In this document: positions 1 to 8,118 of the stretch, in pieces
Numbering within the stretch: position 1 is the stretch's first letter
How the letters are laid out: each line of letters opens with the position of its first letter
Translations under genes and position numbers: made by a program
Source of the DNA: Promethearchaeota archaeon Loki_b32
GTDB lineage: Archaea; Asgardarchaeota; Lokiarchaeia; Sigyniarchaeales; SOKP01
Length of the DNA: 60,401 nucleotides
Direction of reading: 5' to 3'
Assembly (NCBI GenBank): GCA_005223125.1
Contig: NJBH01000024.1
Location: 1-60,401, forward strand
The notes under the pieces: model-generated
Databases searched by the model: none
What the model saw: the letters and a program-made list of their open reading frames with translations, nothing else
Told to the model about the DNA's origin: nothing

Positions 1-1
1 T

Positions 2-478
2 CTTTGGGGAATATTTCCATCAATGCAACCATTAACAGCAGAATGCTTTGCTCCCATAAATCAATATCCCGCTATATTAAATGACATTGATCAATGGGAC
101 ATGGAACATGATGAAGATATACGAAAAATATTTGAAATTACCAAAATTCGGTCTATAGCAGGAAGTGGTCCTGTTTTGCTTATAGATGGCAATAATGTGG
201 AAATAACATGTGGATTTACAAGTTTCTGGAGTTATTATAATGGAGAAGTTCATAAATTTATAGATGAAATAAATCTAAAGCTATGGGAATCATTATTAAA
301 AAGAGTTACTGAGCAGGGTGTGCAATGGTATATGATGGGAGATTTTATGTCGCGTTTAATGGTAGATTTAGGAGCATATTCAGAAGAATTTTATAATTTA
401 ATGAAATCAATAAAAAAAACTCTTGACCCAAATATGATTTTAAGTAGAGGAAAATTTAATTTTTGGGGTGAAAAATAA
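2..478 (+). CDS. FAD-linked oxidase, GlcD-like, C-terminal part (cut by window edge)
   Basis: The reading frame is open to the left edge, so this is the 3' part of a larger gene, not a small protein. Its product matches the C-terminal third of the complete FAD oxidase at 12263-13768 over its full length: shared blocks include LWG near the edge, DQWD, CGF.SF.SYYNGE, SRLMVD and ILSRGK.NF at the end. The family (vanillyl-alcohol oxidase/GlcD type) oxidises 2-hydroxy acids such as glycolate or lactate and passes electrons to an Fe-S partner. A truncated start of such a partner follows 2 bases downstream at 481. Substrate cannot be told. The visible part is intact. Confidence 0.85.
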   Translation, partial: LWGIFPSMQPLTAECFAPINQYPAILNDIDQWDMEHDEDIRKIFEITKIRSIAGSGPVLLIDGNNVEITCGFTSFWSYYNGEVHKFIDEINLKLWESLLKRVTEQGVQWYMMGDFMSRLMVDLGAYSEEFYNLMKSIKKTLDPNMILSRGKFNFWGEK

Positions 479-480
479 AA

Positions 481-576
481 GTGAGTGAATTGAAACATTT
501 AAAGGAAGAATGGGAGGCTAAATTCACCTCTATTAGGTTTAGGAAGAAAAATTTTCTCCCTTTAACCAAACAATAA
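481..576 (+). pseudogene. Truncated N-terminus of an HdrD/GlcF-like Fe-S oxidoreductase
   Basis: A GTG-started frame begins 2 bases after the FAD oxidase stop. Its first ~20 residues (MSELKHLKEEWEAKF and on to RFR) align with the start of the Fe-S protein at 10977 (MDDMKNLRKQWQAVF and on to DFR). After about position 541 the similarity ends, because the frame runs into the 3' end of the opposite-strand gene at 539-1621, and it stops at 574-576. This is best read as the stump of a partner gene whose body has been lost where the defence-like island joins. The alternative is a chance 31-codon frame, which the alignment and the position next to the FAD oxidase make unlikely. Confidence 0.6.
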
Positions 577-1621
577 ATGAATCTTCAGACTCTTCTTTTG
601 GAGGTTCTTCTTTGTCATATTTGTAATTTACAGGTCTGCAAACTACTAAAGAAACATTGTCTAATAAAACACCTGCTAAGCTAGATCCTATTGATTGAGC
701 TTTTGACCCAAATGGAGAGATTATAATATGAAATTGATCATTAAAGATTCTTTTTTTAGAATCATAAAATTCTTTTATACCTAAAAAGAATTCAAAAGGA
801 TTATTATAAGGTAAATATAACATTTTATCAAATTGAAAATATTTATTAAAAAATTCTTTATTTTTTAGGAGAATATTAGTCGATTCCTCAGGCCATTGAG
901 TTGGAAATGTAATAATGGGATATAAACTTGCATTTTTTTTAAATTGTCGTTGATCTAAAACAAGCTTTATTAAATTTGGATCATATGATAAGATAGGCAA
1001 CCAAAAAACCATAGCATCCTTTTTCAATTCTTTTTCAAATAATGGTAAATTAATACTTAGATCATAATTCTCTACATTATGGTCGAAAGTAAATCCTCCC
1101 TTATTTGTCCATATAATAAATAAATTTGCTGTATCAACTAATTCATAAAAAATTTTGATTAAAGGAATAAATATTGCTCGAGGAATCGCTGAAACATCTA
1201 AAAAAATATTTTTATAATTTTTTATTTCGATTTTATCATTTATAATATTATAAATTTCTTCATGTCCAACTATATTTTCATATTCATTTATTCTGTTGTA
1301 TGGGATGATCCTTAAATTTAACTTATACTCATCTTTCAATTTTTCTAAATTCTTTATATTCTCACTTGTTTTCTCGTCAATTTCCTTACTTTCTTCTATC
1401 CCGTAACCTTTTATTTCTTCTGATATTGAACTATGAGATTTTAAATAGAAATAAAAAAAATCAACTTTTAATTTTTCCAATTTCTTTAATTTAACTAATG
1501 ATTCTAAAGATGAGAAGGATCTTAATTCAAATCCAACATTTGCTATAAAAAGTGAGTTATCAAAATCGAAGCATTTAATGAACTCTCTCCATTCTTCAAA
1601 ATAGTACCAATTTTCAAACAT
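539..1621 (-). CDS. Third protein of the PRTase/ATPase operon, unknown function
   Basis: I do not recognise this 360-residue protein as a named family. It is the last gene of a three-gene minus-strand operon, 8 bases after the ATPase gene. It has no signal peptide or clear membrane segment. Two segments look like strand-loop cores of an alpha/beta (Rossmann-like) fold: FIANVGFELRS near residues 25-34 and FLDVSAIPR near 140-148, followed by a hydrophobic helix. A second alpha/beta half follows, with HIIISPFGSKAQ near residue 300. A sensor or effector role beside the phosphoribosyltransferase-like protein is inference from the tight operon only. Codon and base use match the neighbours. Confidence 0.75.
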   Translation of the reverse strand: MFENWYYFEEWREFIKCFDFDNSLFIANVGFELRSFSSLESLVKLKKLEKLKVDFFYFYLKSHSSISEEIKGYGIEESKEIDEKTSENIKNLEKLKDEYKLNLRIIPYNRINEYENIVGHEEIYNIINDKIEIKNYKNIFLDVSAIPRAIFIPLIKIFYELVDTANLFIIWTNKGGFTFDHNVENYDLSINLPLFEKELKKDAMVFWLPILSYDPNLIKLVLDQRQFKKNASLYPIITFPTQWPEESTNILLKNKEFFNKYFQFDKMLYLPYNNPFEFFLGIKEFYDSKKRIFNDQFHIIISPFGSKAQSIGSSLAGVLLDNVSLVVCRPVNYKYDKEEPPKEESEDSFIVWLKGENFSS

Positions 1622-1629
1622 TTTAAAAC

Positions 1630-3714
1630 CTAGATGTTGTGATTCTTAATGAAATCAAATAATGTTTCCTTTACTCTCTTTTCTGGAGGAATTTTTCCTT
1701 TAATTATATAGTTTATAATTTGATTATAATCCAATATTCTATACCCACCATATTTTATAGGTAAATTGTAATAAACGCATATTAATCTGTTGAAATAAAA
1801 TGCATATTCAGATTTCTTTTGGAATTCTCGACTATAACCCTTACTGATGTCCTTAGAAATTATATATGAATTAGCTAGTGCTTCATTAATAAAATTATTT
1901 TGTTTTAATGATAAAAAATCTTCTAGTTTAGAAAGAGCAAAACCAGTTCGTCCATTATCATATGACAAACGAATATTAAATTGATCACGTAAGAGTTTTT
2001 CGATAGTATTAATGAAGTTAAATAATAATTTCCCATATTTAGTACTTTTTATCAACTTATCTTTATACTTCAATTTAGCATATTCATGAATTGCCTCATT
2101 TTGAAGTTTGTAGTTAATTTCGGGAAATTCAAAAATAGAACCATATTGTTTTATTTGCCAGGCAAAATATTTTCTAAAAATACTGTCTAAAATCTCAAAT
2201 AAATCCTTAATGACATATGATGAAATTTTAATAATTGTATTAACTCCTGAATAAATCTTTTTTTTTTTTTCTTCTTTAGCAATTAAGAACAGACACATAT
2301 TTTTCATATTTCCAAAATTTTCAATTCTTTCACGATTGTTCTTGAGATTGCCCTTGATTTTGACCAAATTATGAATAGGGAGTTGATTTTTATATTCTCT
2401 CGCTGTAAGCCCTTCGCATATTCTTCTATCAATTGGATTTTCAATTGACATTAAAAATCGATATATATCTGATAAATAAATCAAATCTGTTATAAACTTT
2501 TTATCATTTATTAAATCAGATCCTTTAAGAATATTATTCACATTAGATTCATTCAAGGGTTCATCATAATTCATTATATTTTGAAAAGTTTCAATAGAAT
2601 CAAGTTTTTTAAGGACATTTTTTGAACATCGTTTAAAAAAACTATCGCTTTTTATCAAAGAACTATTTTCAGAATAAATTTTTGCTTCTTTTAATGGATC
2701 TAATTTAGGAAATACTTCTTCAATTTTGTTGAAATAATAATTATATTTTCTCAATCGGTAAATAATTATATCTTTCGCCATTTTTGAATAATAATTCTTT
2801 TTAGAATTAATTAGAATATAATCTAAATCGATAATAATAAGATCTCTTGTATCAAAATTATTCAATTTCTTACTTATAGAGGGTTTATCTCTACTTAATA
2901 ACTTAATTTCAAGTTTTTTGGTCCTCCTTCCAAATATTTCCAGTATAGGTTCGATTAAATTATCTGGTAGCCATGATAAATCATCCAATAACAATATTAT
3001 TCTTCTCAAGCCTAGTGGATTAGAATTTGTAATATCATTAATCACATCAGAAAAAAATTCTTCAGAATAAAATCTTAACTGATTTTTTTTTTCCTCAATT
3101 GATTTATAAGTACTTAAGAAATTACTTATTAAATCTAATTTTTCTCTGATTACTTTTTTTAGTTCATTTAATGTAGTTGTAGTTTTTATAAAATCAGGTA
3201 TATTTTCACTTTGCCATTCAAATTTGGTGTTTAAATTAAATAAACATTCAGTTTTTTTGAAAAAATTCTCTATATTTGATATAAATTGCATAATTACGAA
3301 AATTGAGAAATAAAAAATGAATAATTTTTTCCATTCATCTCCTTTGAGTCTTGATCCATAGAAATTCTTATTCAAATCTTCATGTAAATTTATATAAAAA
3401 CCAAAGAAAGGTAAAATCTCATTTTTATTAGATGATTTCAAATATTCATATAAAAAATCAAATTTTTTAAGATTTTTACTATTAACCTCTAATACTACAT
3501 CCCATACTAATAATCGGATTAAACTTGATTTTCCGGTTCCAGGAGCACCAAGCAAGATATTATCAATACTCTTAAAAATTGCTGTCAATTCCGGTATCTT
3601 GAATGGTTCAACTGATAATGAATAGATGTAATCCTTAACGTCAGTATTTAATAATTCATTTCTCCCAATTTGAAATGGATTAGGAGGTGCATCAAAATTT
3701 CGTCTTTTTATCAT
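1630..3714 (-). CDS. ORC/AAA-like P-loop ATPase of the PRTase operon
   Basis: A 694-residue ATPase. A Walker A motif GAPGTGKSS lies at residues 56-64, and a Walker B motif ILLLDD near 240-245 is followed by LSWLP. A sensor-like strand ending in SRD comes about 30 residues later. The long C-terminal half is mostly helical and may carry a winged-helix domain; I cannot assign it firmly. The layout (N-terminal ATPase, large helical C-terminus) resembles ORC/Cdc6- or STAND-type regulators. The gene lies between the phosphoribosyltransferase-like gene (10 bases upstream) and the 360-residue protein (8 bases downstream), so the three are almost surely co-transcribed. The ATPase probably acts as the switch or loader of the system. 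This last point is inference. Confidence 0.8.
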   Translation of the reverse strand: MIKRRNFDAPPNPFQIGRNELLNTDVKDYIYSLSVEPFKIPELTAIFKSIDNILLGAPGTGKSSLIRLLVWDVVLEVNSKNLKKFDFLYEYLKSSNKNEILPFFGFYINLHEDLNKNFYGSRLKGDEWKKLFIFYFSIFVIMQFISNIENFFKKTECLFNLNTKFEWQSENIPDFIKTTTTLNELKKVIREKLDLISNFLSTYKSIEEKKNQLRFYSEEFFSDVINDITNSNPLGLRRIILLLDDLSWLPDNLIEPILEIFGRRTKKLEIKLLSRDKPSISKKLNNFDTRDLIIIDLDYILINSKKNYYSKMAKDIIIYRLRKYNYYFNKIEEVFPKLDPLKEAKIYSENSSLIKSDSFFKRCSKNVLKKLDSIETFQNIMNYDEPLNESNVNNILKGSDLINDKKFITDLIYLSDIYRFLMSIENPIDRRICEGLTAREYKNQLPIHNLVKIKGNLKNNRERIENFGNMKNMCLFLIAKEEKKKKIYSGVNTIIKISSYVIKDLFEILDSIFRKYFAWQIKQYGSIFEFPEINYKLQNEAIHEYAKLKYKDKLIKSTKYGKLLFNFINTIEKLLRDQFNIRLSYDNGRTGFALSKLEDFLSLKQNNFINEALANSYIISKDISKGYSREFQKKSEYAFYFNRLICVYYNLPIKYGGYRILDYNQIINYIIKGKIPPEKRVKETLFDFIKNHNI

Positions 3715-3724
3715 GATAGAAACT

Positions 3725-4921
3725 CTATTTTTTATGTCTTTCTACTCGAGGAAATAATGGTCTCCAATTGTCTGGATACCAAATTAAATAAACTGTATTA
3801 TTTGGTACATTATTGTATCTAACTATGGATAATCCTCTATTTCCAAACCCATATTTAATTCCATCACCTAATTTATAGGGGGGCTTTAATGTAGGTTCTA
3901 TTCTTTCGTAATAATCATCACATAAATTCTTAAATCCTTTTGCATCTTCTCTTTTAATGTTTCTAAGTTCTGAATTTGAACATTCCTCTATAACTCTCAG
4001 TTCATTCGGAATAACTAACTGAGGCAAAATATGTATTTTGTCATAGTTGATAATATAATTTAAGTTTCCATAATATTTTAACATAGATTCTAATCGACAT
4101 TTGGAAAAGTATGTTATAATATAGGGGCAATATATAATTTGATAATCTTTATTAAAATCAAGTAAATGATTCCAATAACTTATAAATTTAATAAGTTGAC
4201 CTCTGAGTTCAGGTTTCTTTAATTTCTCATTTATTTTAATTTCATTAGTGTTTTGAATAGTGTCAATATTTTTCTCAGATAACCAAAATTCGATATTATT
4301 CTTATCTCTCAAGAAAGTAGTACCAGTTCCTACAAAATCTTCAAGCAGGAAAAAAAACCTATACGTTTTTTTTCTTTCTTCAAAATTTTTAAAAGCTATT
4401 TCAAATTGAGCATCAGTATGTAATTTGTAATATGATATTGTTTGATCATTATCTTCTATATTGAATCTTCGAAAATCATCAATCATAGCACCATCACTCA
4501 ATGCAATAAATAAAGATTGATTTAGATAATCCTTTAGATATTTGAAGGCTTTATCATATTCTAAGGAACCATATTCATCATTTTCTTCAATTATTTTATT
4601 CAAGAGATATTTTCTTATTTTTTCTCGAAAAATTTGATGTGAAAGTATCTTCATTTCTTCTCTAGTAAAAAATATCACACAATCTAATACTTTTAATGCC
4701 TTCATTCTATCTTCTGGTTTGAAATCTTTTAACCATAAATAGAGATGCTGAAAAAAACTTAAACCAGGGGAAAAATGTTCATAATTCTTGAATTTTACCT
4801 CATTTAGAAATATTAGATTTTCTTTAAACTCATCATCAAGTTTAAAGTCTACTAATTCATCAATTTTATTAAGTATAAAAGTATCTTCCGCCCAAAGTGA
4901 TTCCATAATTATCCTTTTCAT
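3725..4921 (-). CDS. Phosphoribosyltransferase-like conflict-system protein (PRTase-CE type)
   Basis: This is the first gene of the operon, 398 residues. The key motif is LLEDFVGTGTTFLR at about 192-205. It has the form of the PRPP/phosphate-binding loop of phosphoribosyltransferases (two acidic residues followed by a G-T/S-rich loop), preceded by a hydrophobic strand. A further core strand, SLFIALSDGAMIDDF, sits near 136-150. The C-terminus has GFGNRG (~358), PNNT (~373) and WRPLFPR (~387). This pattern, as I recall it, marks the PRTase-CE group predicted in comparative genomics of prokaryotic conflict systems, where it travels with an ORC-like ATPase. The likely substrate is a nucleotide, NAD-like compound or nucleic acid, but the reaction is unproven. 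The start is ATG at 4921, with a TATA-like element 40-50 bases upstream. Confidence 0.75.
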   Translation of the reverse strand: MKRIIMESLWAEDTFILNKIDELVDFKLDDEFKENLIFLNEVKFKNYEHFSPGLSFFQHLYLWLKDFKPEDRMKALKVLDCVIFFTREEMKILSHQIFREKIRKYLLNKIIEENDEYGSLEYDKAFKYLKDYLNQSLFIALSDGAMIDDFRRFNIEDNDQTISYYKLHTDAQFEIAFKNFEERKKTYRFFFLLEDFVGTGTTFLRDKNNIEFWLSEKNIDTIQNTNEIKINEKLKKPELRGQLIKFISYWNHLLDFNKDYQIIYCPYIITYFSKCRLESMLKYYGNLNYIINYDKIHILPQLVIPNELRVIEECSNSELRNIKREDAKGFKNLCDDYYERIEPTLKPPYKLGDGIKYGFGNRGLSIVRYNNVPNNTVYLIWYPDNWRPLFPRVERHKK

Positions 4922-4960
4922 CCAAAATAGTTAAAATTTTAAATTTTTTAATTATTTCAT

Positions 4961-5010
4961 AATTTATAACAATTTATTTAAATATCTGTCTCTTAATTTT
5001 TATATAAATA
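4961..5010. promoter_or_regulatory. Divergent promoter region between the PRTase operon and the PfkB-SIS gene
   Basis: The 126-base gap between two start codons holds a TATA-like element for each direction. For the minus-strand operon it is the complement of 4961-4970 (reads GTTATAAATT), about 40 bases before its ATG. For the plus-strand gene it is TATATAAATA at 5001-5010, about 38 bases before its ATG. Both would give very short leaders. The shared control region is the main argument for linking the two transcription units. Confidence 0.55.
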
Positions 5011-5047
5011 TAATAATTTAAAAATCTTAACGAATTGGATATTTTTT

Positions 5048-7180
5048 ATGGTGTCTAAAGAGATTTTTATTACTGGTTTAATAACTACTGATCATATTGT
5101 AATCGAGAACGGAGGATATAAGAGTTATTTGGGTTCTATTGGAGGGGGTTCTGCTGCAAATGTATATTTTACCTTGAAAACTTTTAATACTCCGGCTAAA
5201 TTGATTGGGGCAGTAGGCGAAAAAAAGCCTTACTTATCCAAAGTTGCGATAAAAGATTTTATTAATGATTTAGATGAAAATATAATCTACCATAGTAAAA
5301 ATTCCGAAACTAGGGAATATTATCATATAATAGAAAGAAAAAATGGTACATGGAGACATAAATTTAGTTCTGCTTCACCTTTTTCAAATTCTAAGCAATC
5401 TTTCTCAGTGCAATTAAGGAAATCATACTTCTTCAAGAAATTCAATGATTCAATAATGAGTTGTGCTATTTTTTACTTAGATCGGCTTTCTAAAGGATTG
5501 CTTGAATTAGCAGAAATTGCTAAAAAACGACAGATACCTATAATTTTTGATTTTGGTACTATTTCTACAAGATACTTAAAGACTAATCTAATCTTAAAAG
5601 CTATTAAAATGGCAAATATTATACAAATTCCTAAAAATATTCATGAGTTTTTAAGAAGTCAATTAGAATTTAAAAAACTCCAAGATATTAATCCCAATAT
5701 TGATATATGGGTACTTACTGATGGATCTAACCCATTAAAGGCATATCATTCAAAAATTGGGGAGATTGTCATGGATATTCCTCACTTGGATAATACTATT
5801 GATAGTGGTGGGGCTGGTGATGCTTTTATGGCAATTATGATTAGACAAATATATTTTCTAAGAAAAGATAATAAAAAAATAATTGATATGGATAGAGGTC
5901 AATTTGAGGTATTTATTAAAAATTGTATCGAAAATGCTAAAAAAGCATGTATGTTTATTGGATCAAGAACCTATTTATACGAATATATAGAGAGTAGAAA
6001 TAAATTTCGTAGTTTAAATGATTATTTTAGTAATTATGAATATAATGGAAATAATATTGAAAAATCCAAAGCATTAATAGAAAATTATGGAAAGAGGATT
6101 CAAGAAATAAATGATAGTATGAATCAGAGAATAAATAAAGAAAATTTAAAATTAAAAAAAGGCCTAAATCAATTTGAGAGTAATCTTTTAAATATTTCTA
6201 AATTTATTCCTTACGTTTTAGAAAAAACTGTAGAGTCTTTGAATATTAAAGATTTAGGAGGTTCCTTAATATTAATAGGCTCTGGAGCTTCTTTTAGTGT
6301 CGCTAAAGCAATACAGCAAATTTTCTCCCCACCAAATAATGTTCTATCAACTTATTCTTTCACACCTTATCAATACATATTAAAAATTAATGAGAATTAT
6401 CCAATTTGTATTATAAGTTACAGCGGTACTAATAATGATGTTAAAAGTTGTTTTAAAAAGGCTAAATTAAATAAAAGCAAAAAAATTTATCTTTTAACCA
6501 GTAATCGTGATTCAGTTTTATCCAAACAAGTTGAAAAGCATACAGGTGGAAAGGTTTTCTATATTAATACCTACAAAAGTGAAAAGGGATTTGTTGGAGT
6601 ATATTCGATGATTGGTAATATTTGTGTATTGGCAAAAATATTACTAAGCAATAATTGGAAATCAGAATATTCAGAATACCTTTCTGAAAAAAACTTACAT
6701 AAATTAATAAATAGTTATATTGTAAAAATGAGTAAGAAGATTCAATTAATTAAAAATAAAAACCCATCAATAAAAAACCATATCGTAGCTCTGGGTACAA
6801 ATTGGGCTGAACCAGTATTATACGATCTAGAATCAAAGATAGTTGAATCAAATTTGGGAACAATTGAAATTTCAGAATTAAAAAATTTTACACATGGAAG
6901 ATATGTCAATCTTTATAAAAATCCTGAGAATAGACTTGTGTTAATTTTCAAAACACCTGAGACTGAAAATTTAACGGATTTTCTTACTGAAAAATTATCA
7001 AAAATTGCACCAACCATAGTTTTAGAGACTAAAAAAGAGAGTTTTTTAGGAATGATCGATTTATTCATACAAATGTTAGTTTTCATTAATGAATTAGGTA
7101 AAATATATCATCAAGATCCATCAAAACCCGGTTTCCCTGAAGCAGCAAAGGGTTTATACAATTGGAATGGTTTATTGTGA
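5048..7180 (+). CDS. PfkB-family sugar kinase fused to a SIS (sugar isomerase) domain
   Basis: A 710-residue two-domain protein. Residues 1-310 are a ribokinase/PfkB fold, with the glycine-rich GSIGGGSAANV segment near 29-39 and the anion-hole/catalytic motif DSGGAGDAF near 253-261. Residues ~380-710 form a SIS module like the isomerase part of GlmS. It has LIGSGASFSVAKA near 407, ISYSGTNND near 457, a second half with ALGTNWAEPVLYDLESKIVE near 582, and ELKNFTHGRY near 615. The fusion suggests phosphorylation and isomerisation or binding of one sugar phosphate. The gene overlaps the HAD phosphatase gene downstream by 14 bases and diverges from the PRTase operon. The exact sugar is unknown. 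Confidence 0.85.
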   Translation: MVSKEIFITGLITTDHIVIENGGYKSYLGSIGGGSAANVYFTLKTFNTPAKLIGAVGEKKPYLSKVAIKDFINDLDENIIYHSKNSETREYYHIIERKNGTWRHKFSSASPFSNSKQSFSVQLRKSYFFKKFNDSIMSCAIFYLDRLSKGLLELAEIAKKRQIPIIFDFGTISTRYLKTNLILKAIKMANIIQIPKNIHEFLRSQLEFKKLQDINPNIDIWVLTDGSNPLKAYHSKIGEIVMDIPHLDNTIDSGGAGDAFMAIMIRQIYFLRKDNKKIIDMDRGQFEVFIKNCIENAKKACMFIGSRTYLYEYIESRNKFRSLNDYFSNYEYNGNNIEKSKALIENYGKRIQEINDSMNQRINKENLKLKKGLNQFESNLLNISKFIPYVLEKTVESLNIKDLGGSLILIGSGASFSVAKAIQQIFSPPNNVLSTYSFTPYQYILKINENYPICIISYSGTNNDVKSCFKKAKLNKSKKIYLLTSNRDSVLSKQVEKHTGGKVFYINTYKSEKGFVGVYSMIGNICVLAKILLSNNWKSEYSEYLSEKNLHKLINSYIVKMSKKIQLIKNKNPSIKNHIVALGTNWAEPVLYDLESKIVESNLGTIEISELKNFTHGRYVNLYKNPENRLVLIFKTPETENLTDFLTEKLSKIAPTIVLETKKESFLGMIDLFIQMLVFINELGKIYHQDPSKPGFPEAAKGLYNWNGLL

Positions 7181-8042
7181 TTATGTTATGGTAGAATCTT
7201 TTTTCAAGCTAAGAACCTTTCCTAAAAATTCTATTTATAATATAATCAATGCTAAACTAAGAAAGATCGATAAGTTTAAACCCTTTTTGTTAAAAACTTT
7301 AGATAAAAATCTTAAATCGATCTTTAAAACCCATTTTAGAGGCTTAGCCTTAGATTTTGATGGAACTCTAATTCCTTTAAAGGATAGATATCAGATTGTT
7401 GAATCCAGCATTTTAAGAATATTACTTTTATTAAATCGCAAAAAATTTCCGATATTTATATTAACTGGAAGAGGTAAGTCCATATTCCAACAAATTCCCT
7501 TTAATGAGTTCATACATATTAATCATATTATTATTGTTCAATATAATGGAGGACGACTAAGATATGGTAATCAAGATTTAATTAAAGAGGAAAATATGAA
7601 AACAATTAAAAATTATTGTGAAGTAAAGATGATTTTAGATAAAAATGAAATTCAATATGCAGAAAAAGTCTCTGGATTCTTCTGTCAAACGACTTTTGGG
7701 AGTGATCAGATTTTTAATGCAATTCAAGAAAAATATAAAAATTGGAATGTTTTGAATACAAAATATAGTTTTGATATAGTGCCTTCTCATATATCTAAAG
7801 GTTTAGCTTTAAAATATTCATCAAAATTATTTTGCAAATTAAAAAATAGCTTAATATTGAAAATTGGAGATTCGGGAGATATTAATGGAAATGATTACAG
7901 CTTTCTTAAAATGAAAAACAGTTTTTCTGTTGGTGATTATTCTTCAGATCTGAACACAAATTTTCCAGTAGTTGATGAAAATAATATTCATTTAAAAGGT
8001 CCTGACGGTTTAAGATATCTTTTTTCTTATTTTTCTATTTAA
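7167..8042 (+). CDS. HAD-family phosphatase (Cof/sucrose-phosphatase-like)
   Basis: A 291-residue protein with the HAD signature. Motif I is ALDFDGTLIP at 61-70 (nucleophile Asp63, acid/base Asp65). Motif II is FILTGRGKS near 96-104. Motif IV is GDSGDINGNDYSFL near 232, which fits the class IIB cap found in sugar-phosphate phosphatases (sucrose-6-phosphatase, trehalose-6-phosphatase, Cof). The gene overlaps the end of the PfkB-SIS gene, so translation is probably coupled. ATG at 7167 or the in-frame ATG at 7188 could be the start. With its partner it would form a sugar-phosphate kinase/isomerase/phosphatase set. Confidence 0.85.
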   Translation: MVYCDYVMVESFFKLRTFPKNSIYNIINAKLRKIDKFKPFLLKTLDKNLKSIFKTHFRGLALDFDGTLIPLKDRYQIVESSILRILLLLNRKKFPIFILTGRGKSIFQQIPFNEFIHINHIIIVQYNGGRLRYGNQDLIKEENMKTIKNYCEVKMILDKNEIQYAEKVSGFFCQTTFGSDQIFNAIQEKYKNWNVLNTKYSFDIVPSHISKGLALKYSSKLFCKLKNSLILKIGDSGDINGNDYSFLKMKNSFSVGDYSSDLNTNFPVVDENNIHLKGPDGLRYLFSYFSI

Positions 8043-8078
8043 TAATATATTTGAAAAAATGGAGAATAATTTACACCC

Positions 8079-8085
8079 TTTTTTT
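8079..8085 (+). terminator. Oligo-T terminator after the HAD gene
   Basis: A run of seven T bases lies 37-43 bases after the HAD stop codon, the usual form of an archaeal terminator. It is followed at once by the AT-rich promoter region of the HNH gene. Confidence 0.35.
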
Positions 8086-8118
8086 ATTTATATACTTTTT
8101 TAATAATAATAAATATTA

